Source: Agrostemma githago (lineage: Eukaryota; Streptophyta; Magnoliopsida; Caryophyllales; Caryophyllaceae). Taken from it: DNA of 64,000 nucleotides. Numbering within the stretch: the first letter of the stretch is position 1; every line of letters starts with the position of its first letter. The notes below the pieces were generated by a model. That model was not told where the DNA came from and ran no database searches. It saw nothing but the letters and a program-made list of their open reading frames with translations. The translations under genes and the position numbers were made by a program. Positions 39,696 to 51,185 of the stretch are shown here, piece after piece. The stretch covers positions 23,926,734 to 23,990,733 of the forward strand of contig OY288259.1 of assembly GCA_958450325.1 (NCBI GenBank). Reading direction: 5' to 3'.

Positions 39696-42600
39696 GAGCC
39701 CCCACTCTGACTGAGGCTTGGACAAGGCGAAAGTCAGAGTAGCTACCAGGCCAATCAAAGATTAAGACCTGGCAGACTTTCGGTCGGGTCGTTTAAGGTC
39801 CATTAGACCTGCGTAAAGGGCCCGCCGGCCAGAGACTAGAAATGTACCTGAGCTGATGATGATAACTCCATGGGGAATCAGATTTGTCGTATAAGTCTAT
39901 GCCGCTGGGGAGTTATGTGAATTGCGCGGTCTTGAATTGTACCTGTATAAGTTACATAAAATTTTGCATGCAACATGTAGGTGAAACAAATATGACTCGC
40001 GCTGGGGAATAAAAATGATTTTTGCTTAGTTTTGAAATCGAAGTCCTGAAAACAATTCACGTGCTAGGAAATAGGTTTTCAGAACTGAAATGGGTAGAAA
40101 AGAAATTTGCAATTTAAATAGACCGAAATTTGACCTTGTCGAAAAGGGTTTTCTCAAATGGCTAAGTTTTGCAGATTTTAAAAAATGATAATTTGAAAAG
40201 AGAGACCTATCGACAGACTCGACGCTGGGCGTGACCGGACGAGTTGACAGACACGACTGGACTCTCGAGGGGTTGGACCGTGACTCGGTAGGGGGGTGGG
40301 CCACCTAACAAGACTCTTAAGTTGCGCTATTCCGTAGCCTAGGCGAGTGGCAACATGGTCGAATCCTTGGAATGGGACGGATGTGCTATGGGGGGATTGC
40401 AATAGTCTGTAATGAGACTGTTTTGGCATGACAGGACTTTTAGCAGTAGCAATGCCGTAGTCTAGTGCTCTTCTGGATTTTTTGATTTTTGGGTACATTT
40501 CCAAAGTGGGTATTGCCCCGAGTCCTGACAGATTCTTGTCTTCGACTGAGCCGAGCACTAGGACACACTATAGAAAGGAGGCTAGATTTTTGAATTTTAT
40601 CTGGATTTTGTGAGTGGATGGAGGTTTTCCGCCTAAGAGAAGCCCCCTGGACGACAAAGCTAGCTGTTGAGAACATGACGGTGTCGTGACCGGAATGATG
40701 GTGCTTTTTGAATGTGTGTCAATGTGGGTGGTTGTGCCTCTGTTGAAAGGCTGCCTACGTATTCACGTGTAGTGAAATCAAACCATGCCGTAGTTCAGTG
40801 TTAAAAAATATACTATGGTGCCTAGTCTAATAGGACATTGTGTGTAACTAGCCATAGCAATGGTGTAGGCTAGGTGCATTCCCAATGATGTCTTGATCAA
40901 AGGGCTAGAATGATTAGGATATTGATCCTGTGACTGTGAGCATTCTCCGGGATAGCCCCCAGAGGTGGTGTGCACTATTTGGGCATGTTCTATGCCGACT
41001 GCGAGTTAAATTCCCGTGTTTGGGGTTGGTAAGTGGTTTGAATGGGAAGAATTGGGATGGGATTTTAACGAGTTTTGCTCTCGGGGATTTTAACTAGTTT
41101 TGCTCTCGGGGATTTTAACCAGTTTTGCTCTCGGGGATTTGACGAGTTTTGCTCTCGAGATTGTGTATGATTAGGTAAGGGATTTGACGAGTTTTTCTCT
41201 CGGGTCTTTGACGAGTTTTGATCTCGGGTTTGCATATGGTGATTGTGAATTTTGTTATGTAAAGGGGAAGCCGAGTAAAATGGCTCGAACTTTGATCGGG
41301 ATATGTTTGATGATGCGGGATCTGGTTTCCATGTCTGGCCCTAATGGTTAGGGGTATCCTATGGAGCTTGAATCCTCAAAATTCCGGGCTGTCTTTAGCC
41401 TGGGCCTCGGGAAGGTCTTGAGGGTTGTAATGTGGGAAGGCTAAATGTGGTGTTAGTTGACCAGCTTGATTGTTTCTCCCTTATTGGACGGTATGAGTAT
41501 TGATCTTGAGTGGACCGTTGACCACGGTTATGGGCATTTGAATATTTTTTGTTGGTTGACCTCTTAGCCCCGGTCATAAGATCTTCATTTGTGTTGACCG
41601 TTCTGGTCGTGGATGCTTTTTTTTTATGATGGCCTGCTTTTTTGTTTTGGCCTTTTGCTTTTTTCTTTGGACTTTTGATTTTTTTTTGTCCAGTTTTTTG
41701 TCTTTTTTTTTGTTGGTCAGACTAACACCGTAGGTAGGTATGGTTGATCTTGTCGGAGGGGTGTTTATTGTGGGAAATGGGCTTGCCTCCCGTCTCGAAC
41801 CCAAACCAGGAGACTACCTAGATTCGTCATTAGATTCGATACCGCTCCTTCTAAGTGTAGTTTTGTGGCTTCCTATGTCAGACATGGAACAGGTAAAGGA
41901 AAACACGGGTCTCGATTTCCTGCAGTCATTATAGATGTGCCTATAGTCACGTGCATGTACTCACAGTGTATGATGGTGTTTATCATGTTCTCGGAAACAC
42001 ATAAGGAAAGTATATATGAGCAATAGAAAAGCTGATTTTATTGAATTTTGAAAAAGAGGACAGAATGCAAAAGACTCTGACTCTGATTTGGAAATGAAGA
42101 TGTAGGGTATCCTAGACTCGGACTCAGACTTAGATTCGAATCAGATCCGGACTCGGATGCTTGGTTGGTTGTTTTTTTTTGGTAAGGTCTTCGACAGGTG
42201 CCACGACTCGCCTAAACTCGGTTTTGCGCAAATGCAAGAGAGGGAGTCAAACTAGACGCGACCCGGGGTGACTGGAATGACTAGGATTCTTGGATCGGGA
42301 TACTCGAACGTTGACCTGGACAAGGTAACGACCACTGGCTTGGACTTGATGATGAGACTCAAGCTGCACGAGGGTGAGTCCGATAATGGGGCGACCATGT
42401 TTGACTCGGGTTAGACTCTCCTAAGACAAATGTGTAGGGTATGATCCTCGGAGTGATCGTGATTAATCGCTCCGTCGGAGAATAGCCCCCAAGTGAGGCT
42501 AAGGACTCAGATGGTGTGACATCTAAGTGGCTCGAAAGTGGGGTACGTGAGACACGTGTAAGACATGACCCTTAGAGCAACCGTGATTGACCGCTCTAAT

Positions 42601-43693
42601 GAAGGGTAGCCCCCAAGTGGGATTGAAAATTTGGTTTAAGACTCGAGTGTCGGACGAGTGACTCTTAGACGTAAAGGTCACAAACCTTTTGTTATAGGGC
42701 TATGCCTTGTAAAAGGTTGACTCGGAAAAGACACTTAGACGGGTGACTTGTGAAAGGTGGGCCTCCTTTAGGATAGCCGTGTGGGCTGGGCCTTGTTCGA
42801 AAGGAGGTCCACGTGAGACATTCCCCAGACTTCTAGACTCGATTGTGTAGACGGGCCGACCCTTGTAGGAGTATGTCCTACGTAGGTGGGTCTTGCCTTA
42901 GTCTAATAAGGCGGACTGGGATAGGGAGGAAATCCGTGATATAAGATTGACGGAGTTTCGACGCTAGAAGACCTTGACGATTTATGACACGACCCGACAC
43001 TGCTAAATACGGGAAGTCCTAAAAAGAGGAAGGTTTTGAAATTGATTTTTGAAAGCCCGAGTAAAATCGGGGAGAGGAGCCCGGCCCCTTTTTTTTTCGA
43101 AAAAGAAAACGGAAAGGCGGACCGGGGAGCGGGTTTGAAAGTTCGAAAATATTTTCGAGTTTTGAAATGGGCATAATACCGGCTAAAAATAGGCTATTTT
43201 GAGTAAAATCGTGGATCCTAAATTCGGTATACGTCCCGGGTTTTGAAATTGGATATTTTGAAAAGGATGCAATTTTGAAAATGACGGTTTTTGAAAAAAG
43301 ACTTGTAAATCAGGTAGCACGTAGTCATGGAAACAGTATAACGACGCCATGTATGCTCTAATTCTAAGTCTCCGTCAGTCTGTAAGGGTCTATACTAGTG
43401 TACACAGCCTATCGAGAATCGGGGCGGACTTCCTAAGTCGAGTTGAGCTTAGAACATGCCGTAAAACCCATACGAATCGGCTAATGGACATCTTCGACAT
43501 ATCCAATTTGGACTACATCGATAGTATAGTGGGACGTCGGTCACCAGTACCGGCCCGGGAAAATATGGGGTTATGCATGAACTGTAAAACTAAAACACGT
43601 ATTGTACTAGTCAAACGATTTCTATTCGAGTCTCACCCTGAGGATGCTGAAGGTCAGTAACGTATCAGCTAATCCCCAGCGGAGTCGCCAAAT
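39696..43693 (-). mobile_element. Element A internal region, copy 7 (most diverged)
   Basis: 3998 bp, non-coding. More private changes than any other copy: A at 39880, an extra T near 40484 that breaks the 165-codon shadow frame, changes near 40812, 41489, 41951, 41959, 42135 and 42151, and an extra T near 42180. It has gaCgctag like copy 2 and gaggGccc-type sequence (gaggagccc) like copies 1-3. As the 5'-most unit of the array it fits the usual pattern that edge copies escape homogenisation. Confidence 0.82.
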
Positions 43694-45962
43694 TGTGGAC
43701 ATGACATCGAGCCCACTTTATGTCATAGTGGGCCATATACAAAATACGGCCCATTTCCGATGTCAGAGTTTATTGGGCTCGTCCCTTTGCAGTTCGATAC
43801 CGATGCCGACTTGATCGGCTAATCGTATATTGAATGACTCTCGTTGCCAATGGATTCGGACATCCGGAAACCACGGTTCTGAGTAAGGGGTGAGGGTACG
43901 TGTTGGGAAGTTCACTAAGAACACCCAACCCCGCCCGCACATTAGCGGCCTCTACTAGGATATCGAATGATTTTTTAATACGCGCGTTAGTAATACGATG
44001 AATGATATGCAAACATTGTTTTCCTAAACATGCGAGGAATTGAATGGGTTGCTAAGTCGATTTAATGCATGAAAATTTAACATCAAAGTTGAATTTAGCA
44101 TGTGAGATTCGTTTTAGTATAATAAAACAAATGATGAAAAAGATATGAATTTGCTACAAGGATAAACAAACGAGTTAGTATCGATTTGTAAATAATAATA
44201 TAGCAAATAAAATAAATATACGAGATCGAGAAAATAAATATTAATCGAAATCTGAAAACTATTGCTAAAAACGCTGTTTTGTATAAAAAACGAAGTTCGA
44301 AAAATAATAATAAAAAAAAGAAGGCGCGTCGTGGCAGCCGGCCGCGCGGCTCGCCCGGGATGCCGGCGAGTCGCGTGTCGGGCTGATTTCGAAAGCGGTT
44401 TTTTGAAAATTCGATGCTTTTATTAAACCGCGTACGAATATTGCATAATTCGTACTCGACTTAATATTTTCGATATTCGTTATATTCGATAATTGACTTC
44501 GAAATCAATATCAAATACTTCGAATAGCTCTAGAAAAGATATAAATTTTGAAAATCGTTTCGTAGAATAATAAAATAAAACGAACGAAAAAGCTAAAAGA
44601 AGACTCGGGTTTCAGGCCCGTGTGCGAGTCGCCTGGGGGTGGCGCGACTCGCGTGCGGGTCTGTCCGATTTTATTTTTTTTTGTTCGAAATTGCTAATTT
44701 TGATAAATCGTGTACAAAATATGAATTAATTTGTATTCGATTTTATGTTTTCGATATTCGTCGTACCCGATATTCGATTATGAAATCGATATCGAGTATT
44801 CGGAATGAATTAAAAAAAAAAGTTTTGTAAAAAGAAGTTTGAACGAAAAAAGATGTAACGATTTACAACATCGTCGAGATTTAATATAATTCTTTTCGAT
44901 ACAATATTCGATTATAGAGAATCGATATCATATTTTTAAGAATGTTTGATATATGAAAGTAGTTTTTAATAATATCGATATTAGAAAATAAAATAAAAAA
45001 AAGCGACGACCGACCCATAAAAAATAAAACGGACGAGGAGGAGAAGAGAAGAAGAAGAAGGAGAAATCGGGTTTGGTACACCCTCAACCTACATGCTTCT
45101 GTTTACTCGGATCGGGGCTCGTCGGGACGTGGCTTGGGCACAAGAGCGTTGAGTAGATGTCGGTGAGTTATGGTGGTTCGGTTTGGTCGTGAAGGGTGTC
45201 GGGTATAGGGCCGGATTTCCTTCGGGTTTTGGACGAGATATCGGTTCCTCGGTGCCTAGTTTTTATGCTTGTATGAATGTGTGCGTACAGATGTCGATTT
45301 CTATATTTGATGTTATGAGTGTATGAGAATAATTGATGTTGTAGATGTCTTGAAAAGTGTGTGTGTAAGGGGCTATTTATAGGGAATTCCCGACCTTGGC
45401 TAGGAGAGTATGAACTACCGTTTAGGATAGGAAACGTAAGAAGCTGAAAGGCATGAGAATTCCGCTTGCTTGTCGAAGAAGCAAGGGAACACGGCTGGAA
45501 GAGGGCTGCCCGGCCGAGTGTTTGCACTCGGTCAGGTGTTTGAATCGGTTTTCGGATAGGATTCCTACTTGAGATCGAATTCCATCCTTAAACGGATTTG
45601 TTTAATATTTTGTGAGGCTGATTTTTTGTAGGATTGGAGTATGAATCAGCCGTGTGAGGTGTCACGGCTGACTCACGTGTCTCGGGAAAATCTTTGACCG
45701 GGTTTTGACTCGGTCGCTAAAAGACGGTTTTACCCCTGGTGTCGGAATCGACCCAAACTAGTCTTATTTGACTCGAAACGACCCACTGGGCCTGATTTTG
45801 AGGTTGGTTTTGTGAGATATGTACTCCATAATGAGCCCAAGCCAAATGCCAATGATTTTGAGCCCTTTTCTGAGTATTTAAAGCACGTTTGCGTCCGATC
45901 ATCATCGGGTGTTTGTCGGAAACTGCTATAGACACCTGGTGGTCAAAATGTGGGTGTCTATT
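43694..45962 (-). repeat. Element A LTR8, 5'-terminal LTR of the array, with a 126 bp deletion
   Basis: 2269 bp: 126 bp are missing after 43707 (equivalent to 5368-5493 of LTR2) and one T is gained near 44680. The outer end is changed: gacacctggtggtc and gtgtctatt replace gaaacctggcggtc and tatctaca, so the terminal CA is lost. It is the transcriptionally outermost LTR (5' on the minus strand), with its TATA box intact at 45373-45382. Its right edge abuts element B sequence starting gagagta. Confidence 0.88.
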
Positions 45963-47348
45963 GAGAGTAAAGGATACTAAGTATTATACGTATTATCAAA
46001 TTAGGTATAACCTGATAATACGGAAATTAGTAATTCTCGTGGTATACCTTACCTGGTATTGTGCTTAAGGTGCATCGATTTGGTATTAATAAGGATGCAT
46101 CAAACCACGTGTGGCGAGCATCGGGATTAATATGGAACCCGACCACCGCTTTGTTCAGTTTTAGTTTGTTTACATTTTGAATTCCGTGTTAGGTGATTTA
46201 GCATACGATTATAAGGTCATAAAAGCGGTAAATCACGAAAGCAGTAAATGTAAAATGTAAGTAAATCACATAGCGAGAAGTTGTACCCTGAGATTGTACA
46301 CTAAACAAGACACGATGCGTAGGAGGTTGGGAACGGATCTCGGAACTACTCGGGTTTAGTTTGGGTGCTTTAGTGCTTATGGTTGAAGTTGAGGACGTTA
46401 CGTATGTTTATATGTGCCTTGGACCTAGTGTCCACGTTATCGAAGTGTATAATAAAAGTACAAAAATGTAAAGTTTTGTTTAGACGACAACCTAGTGACG
46501 GTTCGACTTGAAGGCAGATCCTCCTAGCTTGTCCTGTGGTGATTTTGGCAGAGCTTCGTTACTATAGCTAGTTCTGCGGTTAATCGGGCAGAGCTTCGCT
46601 GCTAGACCCGGGGTTGGCTAGTCGAACGGAGGTGCTCCTCGGATCGAGTGAAGTGCTCGAGAGTGAGGAGTAGCGTTGATTCACTTAACGATAGAGTGGA
46701 TAATACTTAGTGTGGGAGTGCGACCTAAGTTAGAGAAGAAAAGGGGGAGAGCGAGTTGTGGGAGAAGTAAGTCACGAACTCGTAAATGAGGTGTGTCGAA
46801 ATGAATGATGTGACGGGGTATTTATAGTTGCTCGCGCAGTTCAAATCGCCCTCTATGACGCCTGAGCTCTGGCGCACCGGAACTCAGTCGCCTGGTGTCA
46901 TGCACATTAATCTTGGGACGCCTGGTGTGAGGCGCCTGGATTTTTGAAGATCCGATTTCGAAACTTTCCAAAACGGAGAAGATGTGTATATTGCGTTGTC
47001 TTGGGGGATTAAGCATCCCCGTAACCCTAGCGCGTCGAGCGCCAGGTGGGCCTCGGGCGCGTGTCTCGAGGTTTGCTCGGCCCGACGCGTTGACTCGGGT
47101 TTTACTTTGCATATTTCGAGACCGATTCGGGGTCCCGGTGTCAGAATTGACTCTAATTAGTGTCGACGCGACCGTAATGACACGACTAAGGCTGTCTTGA
47201 TGTTAAATTAATTTTTTTGAGTAATTATTTGATCCGTTCTAAAGAAATATATCTAAAACATCGTAACCTCGCATTGCGTTGCAGTCAGATCATTATCGGG
47301 TGTTTGTCGGGTACCCCTGCAGCCACCAGGTCCAAATCTAGGTGTCTA
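45963..47348 (-). repeat. Element B 3' LTR, left part missing
   Basis: Aligns by eye with 50176-50890: shared landmarks include tactaagtattatacgtatta, the cgaaccacgt segment, ctttgttcagtttta and tcggaactactcgggttt. It lacks the U5-side part present at 49459-50175, probably separated by the element A insertion and lying left of the window. A region of about 650 bp (about 46440-47105), absent from the other B LTR, holds the TATA box and GC-rich short repeats. It ends near ggtgtcta at 47348. Confidence 0.75.
46819..46826 (-). promoter_or_regulatory. Putative TATA box in element B LTR
   Basis: Minus-strand TATAAATA lies about 525 bp inside the LTR 5' end. The upstream side (46850-47100) is GC-rich with repeated ggcgc/cgcctgg words. 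The other B LTR has lost this segment. Confidence 0.5.
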
Positions 47349-47734
47349 ATGATCCCAGTATGCATCCGAGCCTCGAGGGTTGGGTCTGGGGTAGGAGCGA
47401 ACTGGAATAATTGTCGGTCATCATTGGCAATTCTAAGTACCTCGGCGTAGGTCATTCCTAGATCTGTTAGGCTCCTAAACGGAGATCCCCCATGAGTCGG
47501 GATGAACCTAGACGGTTTGAGCTTCATCTTCTCCCTAGGAATGAGGGGCTTTTCATCCACCTCTTGTAGGTAGTCCGGTGTTGGGTCTTTTGCTTTGTCG
47601 GCGGTTCCTTCCAACCTGTCGAGCTGAAGCATGATGTTATCGTGTGTGATGGTCATTTAGGCCATGGTGGTCTCGAGCTCTTTGACGAGGTCTAGCATGG
47701 TATTGAGTTGATTGATGTTGCTGTTGGAGGCCAT
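47285..47734 (-). pseudogene. gag-like N-terminal remnant of element B, fused to its LTR
   Basis: From an ATG at 47734-47732 the minus strand reads a polar, helical N-terminus starting MASNSNINQLNTMLDLVKEL. A TAA at 47657-47659 interrupts it; the frame then resumes with MTITHDNIMLQLDRLEG and a stretch containing THGGSPFRSL and DLGMTYAEVL. After about residue 128 it runs out of internal sequence into the LTR (common tail DKHPIMI, where LTR copies of A give DKHPMMI). Position after a long leader, in the element's sense, and a coiled-coil-like start fit a Tat/Ogre gag. The remainder of gag, all of pol and the PPT are missing between about 47349 and the LTR, so this is a deletion derivative. The assignment to gag rests on position and composition, not on a zinc knuckle, which is absent. 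Confidence 0.5.
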
Positions 47735-49458
47735 CCTTTGATCTGCCGAACAGAACCGAAGATAAGGCTAGATCCACCAGACGGCTTAAAGACTCCAGGA
47801 ATGCTCGTATGCGAGCGACACGGAAATGAGACCCTTGATTTGCGCGTGTTTGCGGTCATCGAATTAGGGACTCAGGTGCTTTAGACTCTCGGTGTGTTTG
47901 GCGAAGCGCCTAATAGGCTTGTATCTCTAGAACGAGACGATTTGACATAAATCTTGGGAGTGAGATTTAAAGAAGAGGACTTCTCAGGACGAGACGACCC
48001 AAAATGTAAGACCTCGGGCGGAGGTGACCCTAGTAACTAACGCAAACAGTTAATCACACGGTTGTACGATGTAAGGAGTTGATCTCGATCCCGGCTTGGA
48101 ATCAAAGAGTTTGATGTTTTCGAAAACAGATGGGTTTTGAAGGCAAACTTTTCGAAAGTGGGAGTCTTTGTGAAATCGCTATTACGATAATTAGTGACAT
48201 TGCTCGTGGTGTGTCGAAATGTTGCTATGTGAACGTCGAGGACTCGACAATAGCAGAAGTGTGAGTTGTGATTTTGTAAAGGAAGAGCGGTTGTAGAAGA
48301 ACCGGTTTTGAAAAATTATGACGTTGCGTTTTCATCGGGACTTCTATCAATTAGTAGTTCGAAGTTCGCAGTGTAGAAAGTGTTCCTGAGGGAACGTGGT
48401 GTCTGTGACGGTGCTTTGAAGGTGTGACCAAATTCTTATTACAGAATTTAGGTGGTGAAAGTGTGTTTTGAAAAACTTTTAAAACGTGCTACCGCACTCG
48501 TCGATTCCATTGATTGGAACTTTCGATGCTGGTGACGGTGTGTTGTAAAAAAATGTTCTGTGGGTATGAACGTTTTGGGTTCCTTGACATCATTAATTGA
48601 AGTTTTGGTATGTTAACGGTATGTGTTAAAAGGTGTTTTGAGAAATGTAACCGATTTACTCGCCTTGATCCTATTGGTCGGGAATTTGGCGGTAATAATT
48701 ATTGTGTTTATGTGTGTGAATGTTTTGAAACCAAAATGTAACCGTATAAGGCACCTCGATCCCATTAGTTGGAATTTTGGTAATAATAATGGTATGTCGT
48801 TGTTGTTCGAAAATGACGAGTTTTAATTTTGGCCGAAGTAATGGCACTCAAAAGTGTCCTTTGAAAGTGATGAGTGTAAAATTGGCCATGGTGACGGCGC
48901 TAAAGTGCTTTTGAAAATAATTTTAATTTGGTCGGAGCATCGGCGCATAAAAGTCGGTTTTGAAAAGAAGATGTCCTTTTTCGAAAACGGATGAGTTGGG
49001 TGCGGTTGAATATGTTGTTGTGGTTAAATCCGGATTTTAGTGTTTTATCTGGGTTGTCAAACACGCTACACATAACTAGGAATGCGTACACTCATGCAGG
49101 ATGCAGACACGGGTAGGTTTGGGTAGGCTACCGTCCACGAGTAGTCCTTGCTTAGGTGACGACAGGTCACCGGGGGAGGTGAGTGTCATACCGTTTACTC
49201 AACACCACTCGTTTGGTACATCCATAGAATGAGTGGCTACCTTAGATGGTCGGAACGTCAACCGAGGGTCTCTCCGCGTGTCCGAAAGGATCTTACCGCG
49301 AAGAGGTCGATTGGTCCTAATATCGGTTAGGGTGGGCTTTTTAGGGCCAAAACCTATAGTGACCACAGATAGGAACTAGGAAATGAGCTTCACCGACCTC
49401 GTTCGAGTTACACCACCGATGGAAATTTGTTTCCAAATCCCTAGCGGAGTCACGAAAC
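47349..49458 (-). mobile_element. Element B internal region (leader plus truncated gag)
   Basis: Between the two B LTRs. The minus-strand order is PBS relic (49440-49455), about 1.7 kb leader, gag-like remnant, deletion junction, 3' LTR. The leader holds degenerate tandem repeats at about 48330-48970 with recurring gatcccattagttggaa-like and aatggtatg-like words. No protease, RT or integrase sequence is visible. Confidence 0.65.
49438..49455 (-). other. Decayed PBS of element B
   Basis: Minus-strand CGTGACTCCGCTAGGGAT lies 3-4 nt after the LTR end TCCACA. It differs from the element A PBS at only a few positions, so B used the same tRNA-Arg-type primer. Confidence 0.65.
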
Positions 49459-50897
49459 TGTGGATACCCGTCCGCATCGCCCGGCGCGCCGCGTGTGCCT
49501 GCGCAGGGACCTTCGGTTTGTCGCGGCGGCCACCCACGCAGCCCTCTCTTGTCGGGGGCCAGTCCGATCTCGCGTACAGGGCGATGTGCCGGACCTTGAT
49601 TTGGTTGACGACTCGGATTGTACTACACGGATGCTGGCACCCGTATTTCCGTTAGAATCGATCGAGACGTGGTTGTGAATGTTTAAAGGCCGATATGTTT
49701 GGTAAGAAGACCTTTATAGTGAACCGAATTCATTGCCGATTTGTGGAGTCGCAACCGAGTCAATTATGGGGACTCAGAAATCGTTCAAGTCAACTTTGAT
49801 CCTTAGCCGACTCAAAGTTGAGTGGCACAGGACCTAAAGATAAAGACTTATACCCTTAAGCATTCCATGCCTGGAATGAATCTCATTGCCAATGGTTTCG
49901 GACATCCAGAAACCATCAATTCTGAGTAAGGGGTGAGGGTACGTATTGGGAAGCCAACGTCCGCTAGACATCGACACCCAATCCCGCTCGCACATAGCGA
50001 CCTTTACTAATCAATCGGTTGTTGTGGCGGAAGTATGGTAAATCCATTGTTTTAACCCTACGTCTTTGCTATGTCAGTTGTTTAAGGACAAATAAGTTTT
50101 TTGTAGTCGAAGTAGATGTGTACATTCTTTGCATGCGATTTCACTTGACAAGCAGGCCATGAAAACATGCACATAGGAGAGTAGAGGGTACTAAGTATTA
50201 TACGTATTAGCAAATCAGATTTAATGCGATAATACGGATATTAGTCATTCTCGTGGTATACCTTACCTGGTATTCTACTTATGATGCGTCGGTTCGATAT
50301 TAATAGAGATGCATCGAACCACGTATGGTGAGCACCAGGACTAATATGGAACCCGACCATCGCTTTGTTCAGTTTTAGCTTGTTTACGTTTTGAATTCCG
50401 TGTTAGCTGATTTAGCATGCGATTATAAGGTCATAAAAGTGATAAAATCATACGAAGCGGTAAATACGAAATGTAAGCAAATCACGTAGTGAGGAGTTGC
50501 ACCCTCGGAGTGTACACTAAACGAGACACGATGCGTATATAATTGAGAACGGATCTCGGAACTACTCGGGTTTAGTTAGGGTGTTTTAGTGCTTATGGTT
50601 GAAATTGAGGACGTTACGTATGTTTATAACGTGCCATGGACCTAGTGTCCATACTAGTCGGACTTGACTATGCATATTTCGGGACCGATTCGGGTCCCCG
50701 ATGTCGGAATTGACTCTAATTAGTATCGACGCGATCGTAATGACACGACTAAGACCGTTTTGATGTTGAATTAATTTTTCCGAGTAATTATTTGATCTAT
50801 TCAATAGAAAAACCATCTAAAACATCGTAATCTAGCGTCACGTTGAAGTCTGATCATCATCGGGTGTTTGTCGGGCACTCCTGCAGCCACCAAGTCA
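49459..50897 (-). repeat. Element B 5' LTR, with an internal deletion
   Basis: Starts tgtggatacc right after the PBS relic and runs to about cagccaccaagtc. Compared with the other B LTR it lacks about 650 bp including the TATA box, with the junction near 50650, so this copy has no promoter of its own. The block at 49872-50008 is shared with the U5 of element A. The outer 15-20 bp of the LTR seem lost, so the right boundary is approximate. Confidence 0.72.
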
Positions 50898-51177
50898 TTA
50901 GGAAAATCAATTAATTGTTGAAGACAAGCAGGAAATTGAAGAAAATTTGGGAATAAAGTTCGGGCCTCCAGGCGCAGACTAGGAAATTTTCCCGAGGTCT
51001 TCCTAGGAACCTGGCGCAGACTGCACCAATACCTGCGCAGTCTGTGCCATGGCCGTACCTCTCCAATCCATTTTAGATTTCGTGATTTTAGAAGTGACTA
51101 TTCACTTCTAATTCTCACACTCTTCTCTCTAAAATACATTTTCCCTTAAAAAAATCTAGAATCAGTCCAAAATACCC
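50898..51177 (+). mobile_element. Leader fragment of an old Athila-type element
   Basis: AT-rich sequence with three short GC-rich words (ggcgcagact twice and a near inverted gcgcagtctg) at 50972-51045, then a pyrimidine-rich run. It lies upstream of, and in the same orientation as, the degenerate gag at 52276-53783, from which only the MITE separates it. No LTR of this element is visible; element B probably interrupts it. Confidence 0.45.
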
Positions 51178-51185
51178 CTCATAAC

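Larger units (their letters stand above)
1..45962 (-). repeat. Tandem array of an LTR retrotransposon (element A): 8 LTRs alternating with 7 internal regions
   Basis: The same sequence recurs with period 6390, 6389, 6389, 6390, 6390, 6390 and then 6266 bp, the last shortened by a 126 bp deletion. Copies differ by a handful of single-base changes each when read by eye. Every period contains one TG...CA-bounded segment of 2394 bp and one of about 3996 bp. On the minus strand the LTR 3' end is followed by ATT and a tRNA-Arg-type PBS, and the LTR 5' end is preceded by a purine tract, the signature of LTR-internal junctions. The array continues past the left edge, so 7 units is a minimum. Unequal homologous recombination between LTRs is the simplest origin (inference). 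Different private variants in each copy argue against simple assembly duplication. Confidence 0.92.

Noticed and set aside
1..45962. Array as rDNA intergenic spacer or ordinary satellite
   Set aside because: No rRNA sequence in the period, and PBS/PPT/LTR boundaries identify each unit as a retroelement.
1..45962. Array as endogenous pararetrovirus
   Set aside because: No movement protein, coat or RT motif; the PBS is tRNA-Arg type with a true LTR, unlike the tRNA-Met primer and non-LTR ends of pararetroviruses.
1..45962. Array as CRISPR or spacer-repeat system
   Set aside because: Repeat units are 6.4 kb in a plant context; the 25 bp minisatellite has no unique spacers.
48623..48826. 67-codon hydrophobic frame in element B leader
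   Set aside because: Arises in degenerate tandem repeats on the strand opposite to the element's transcript.
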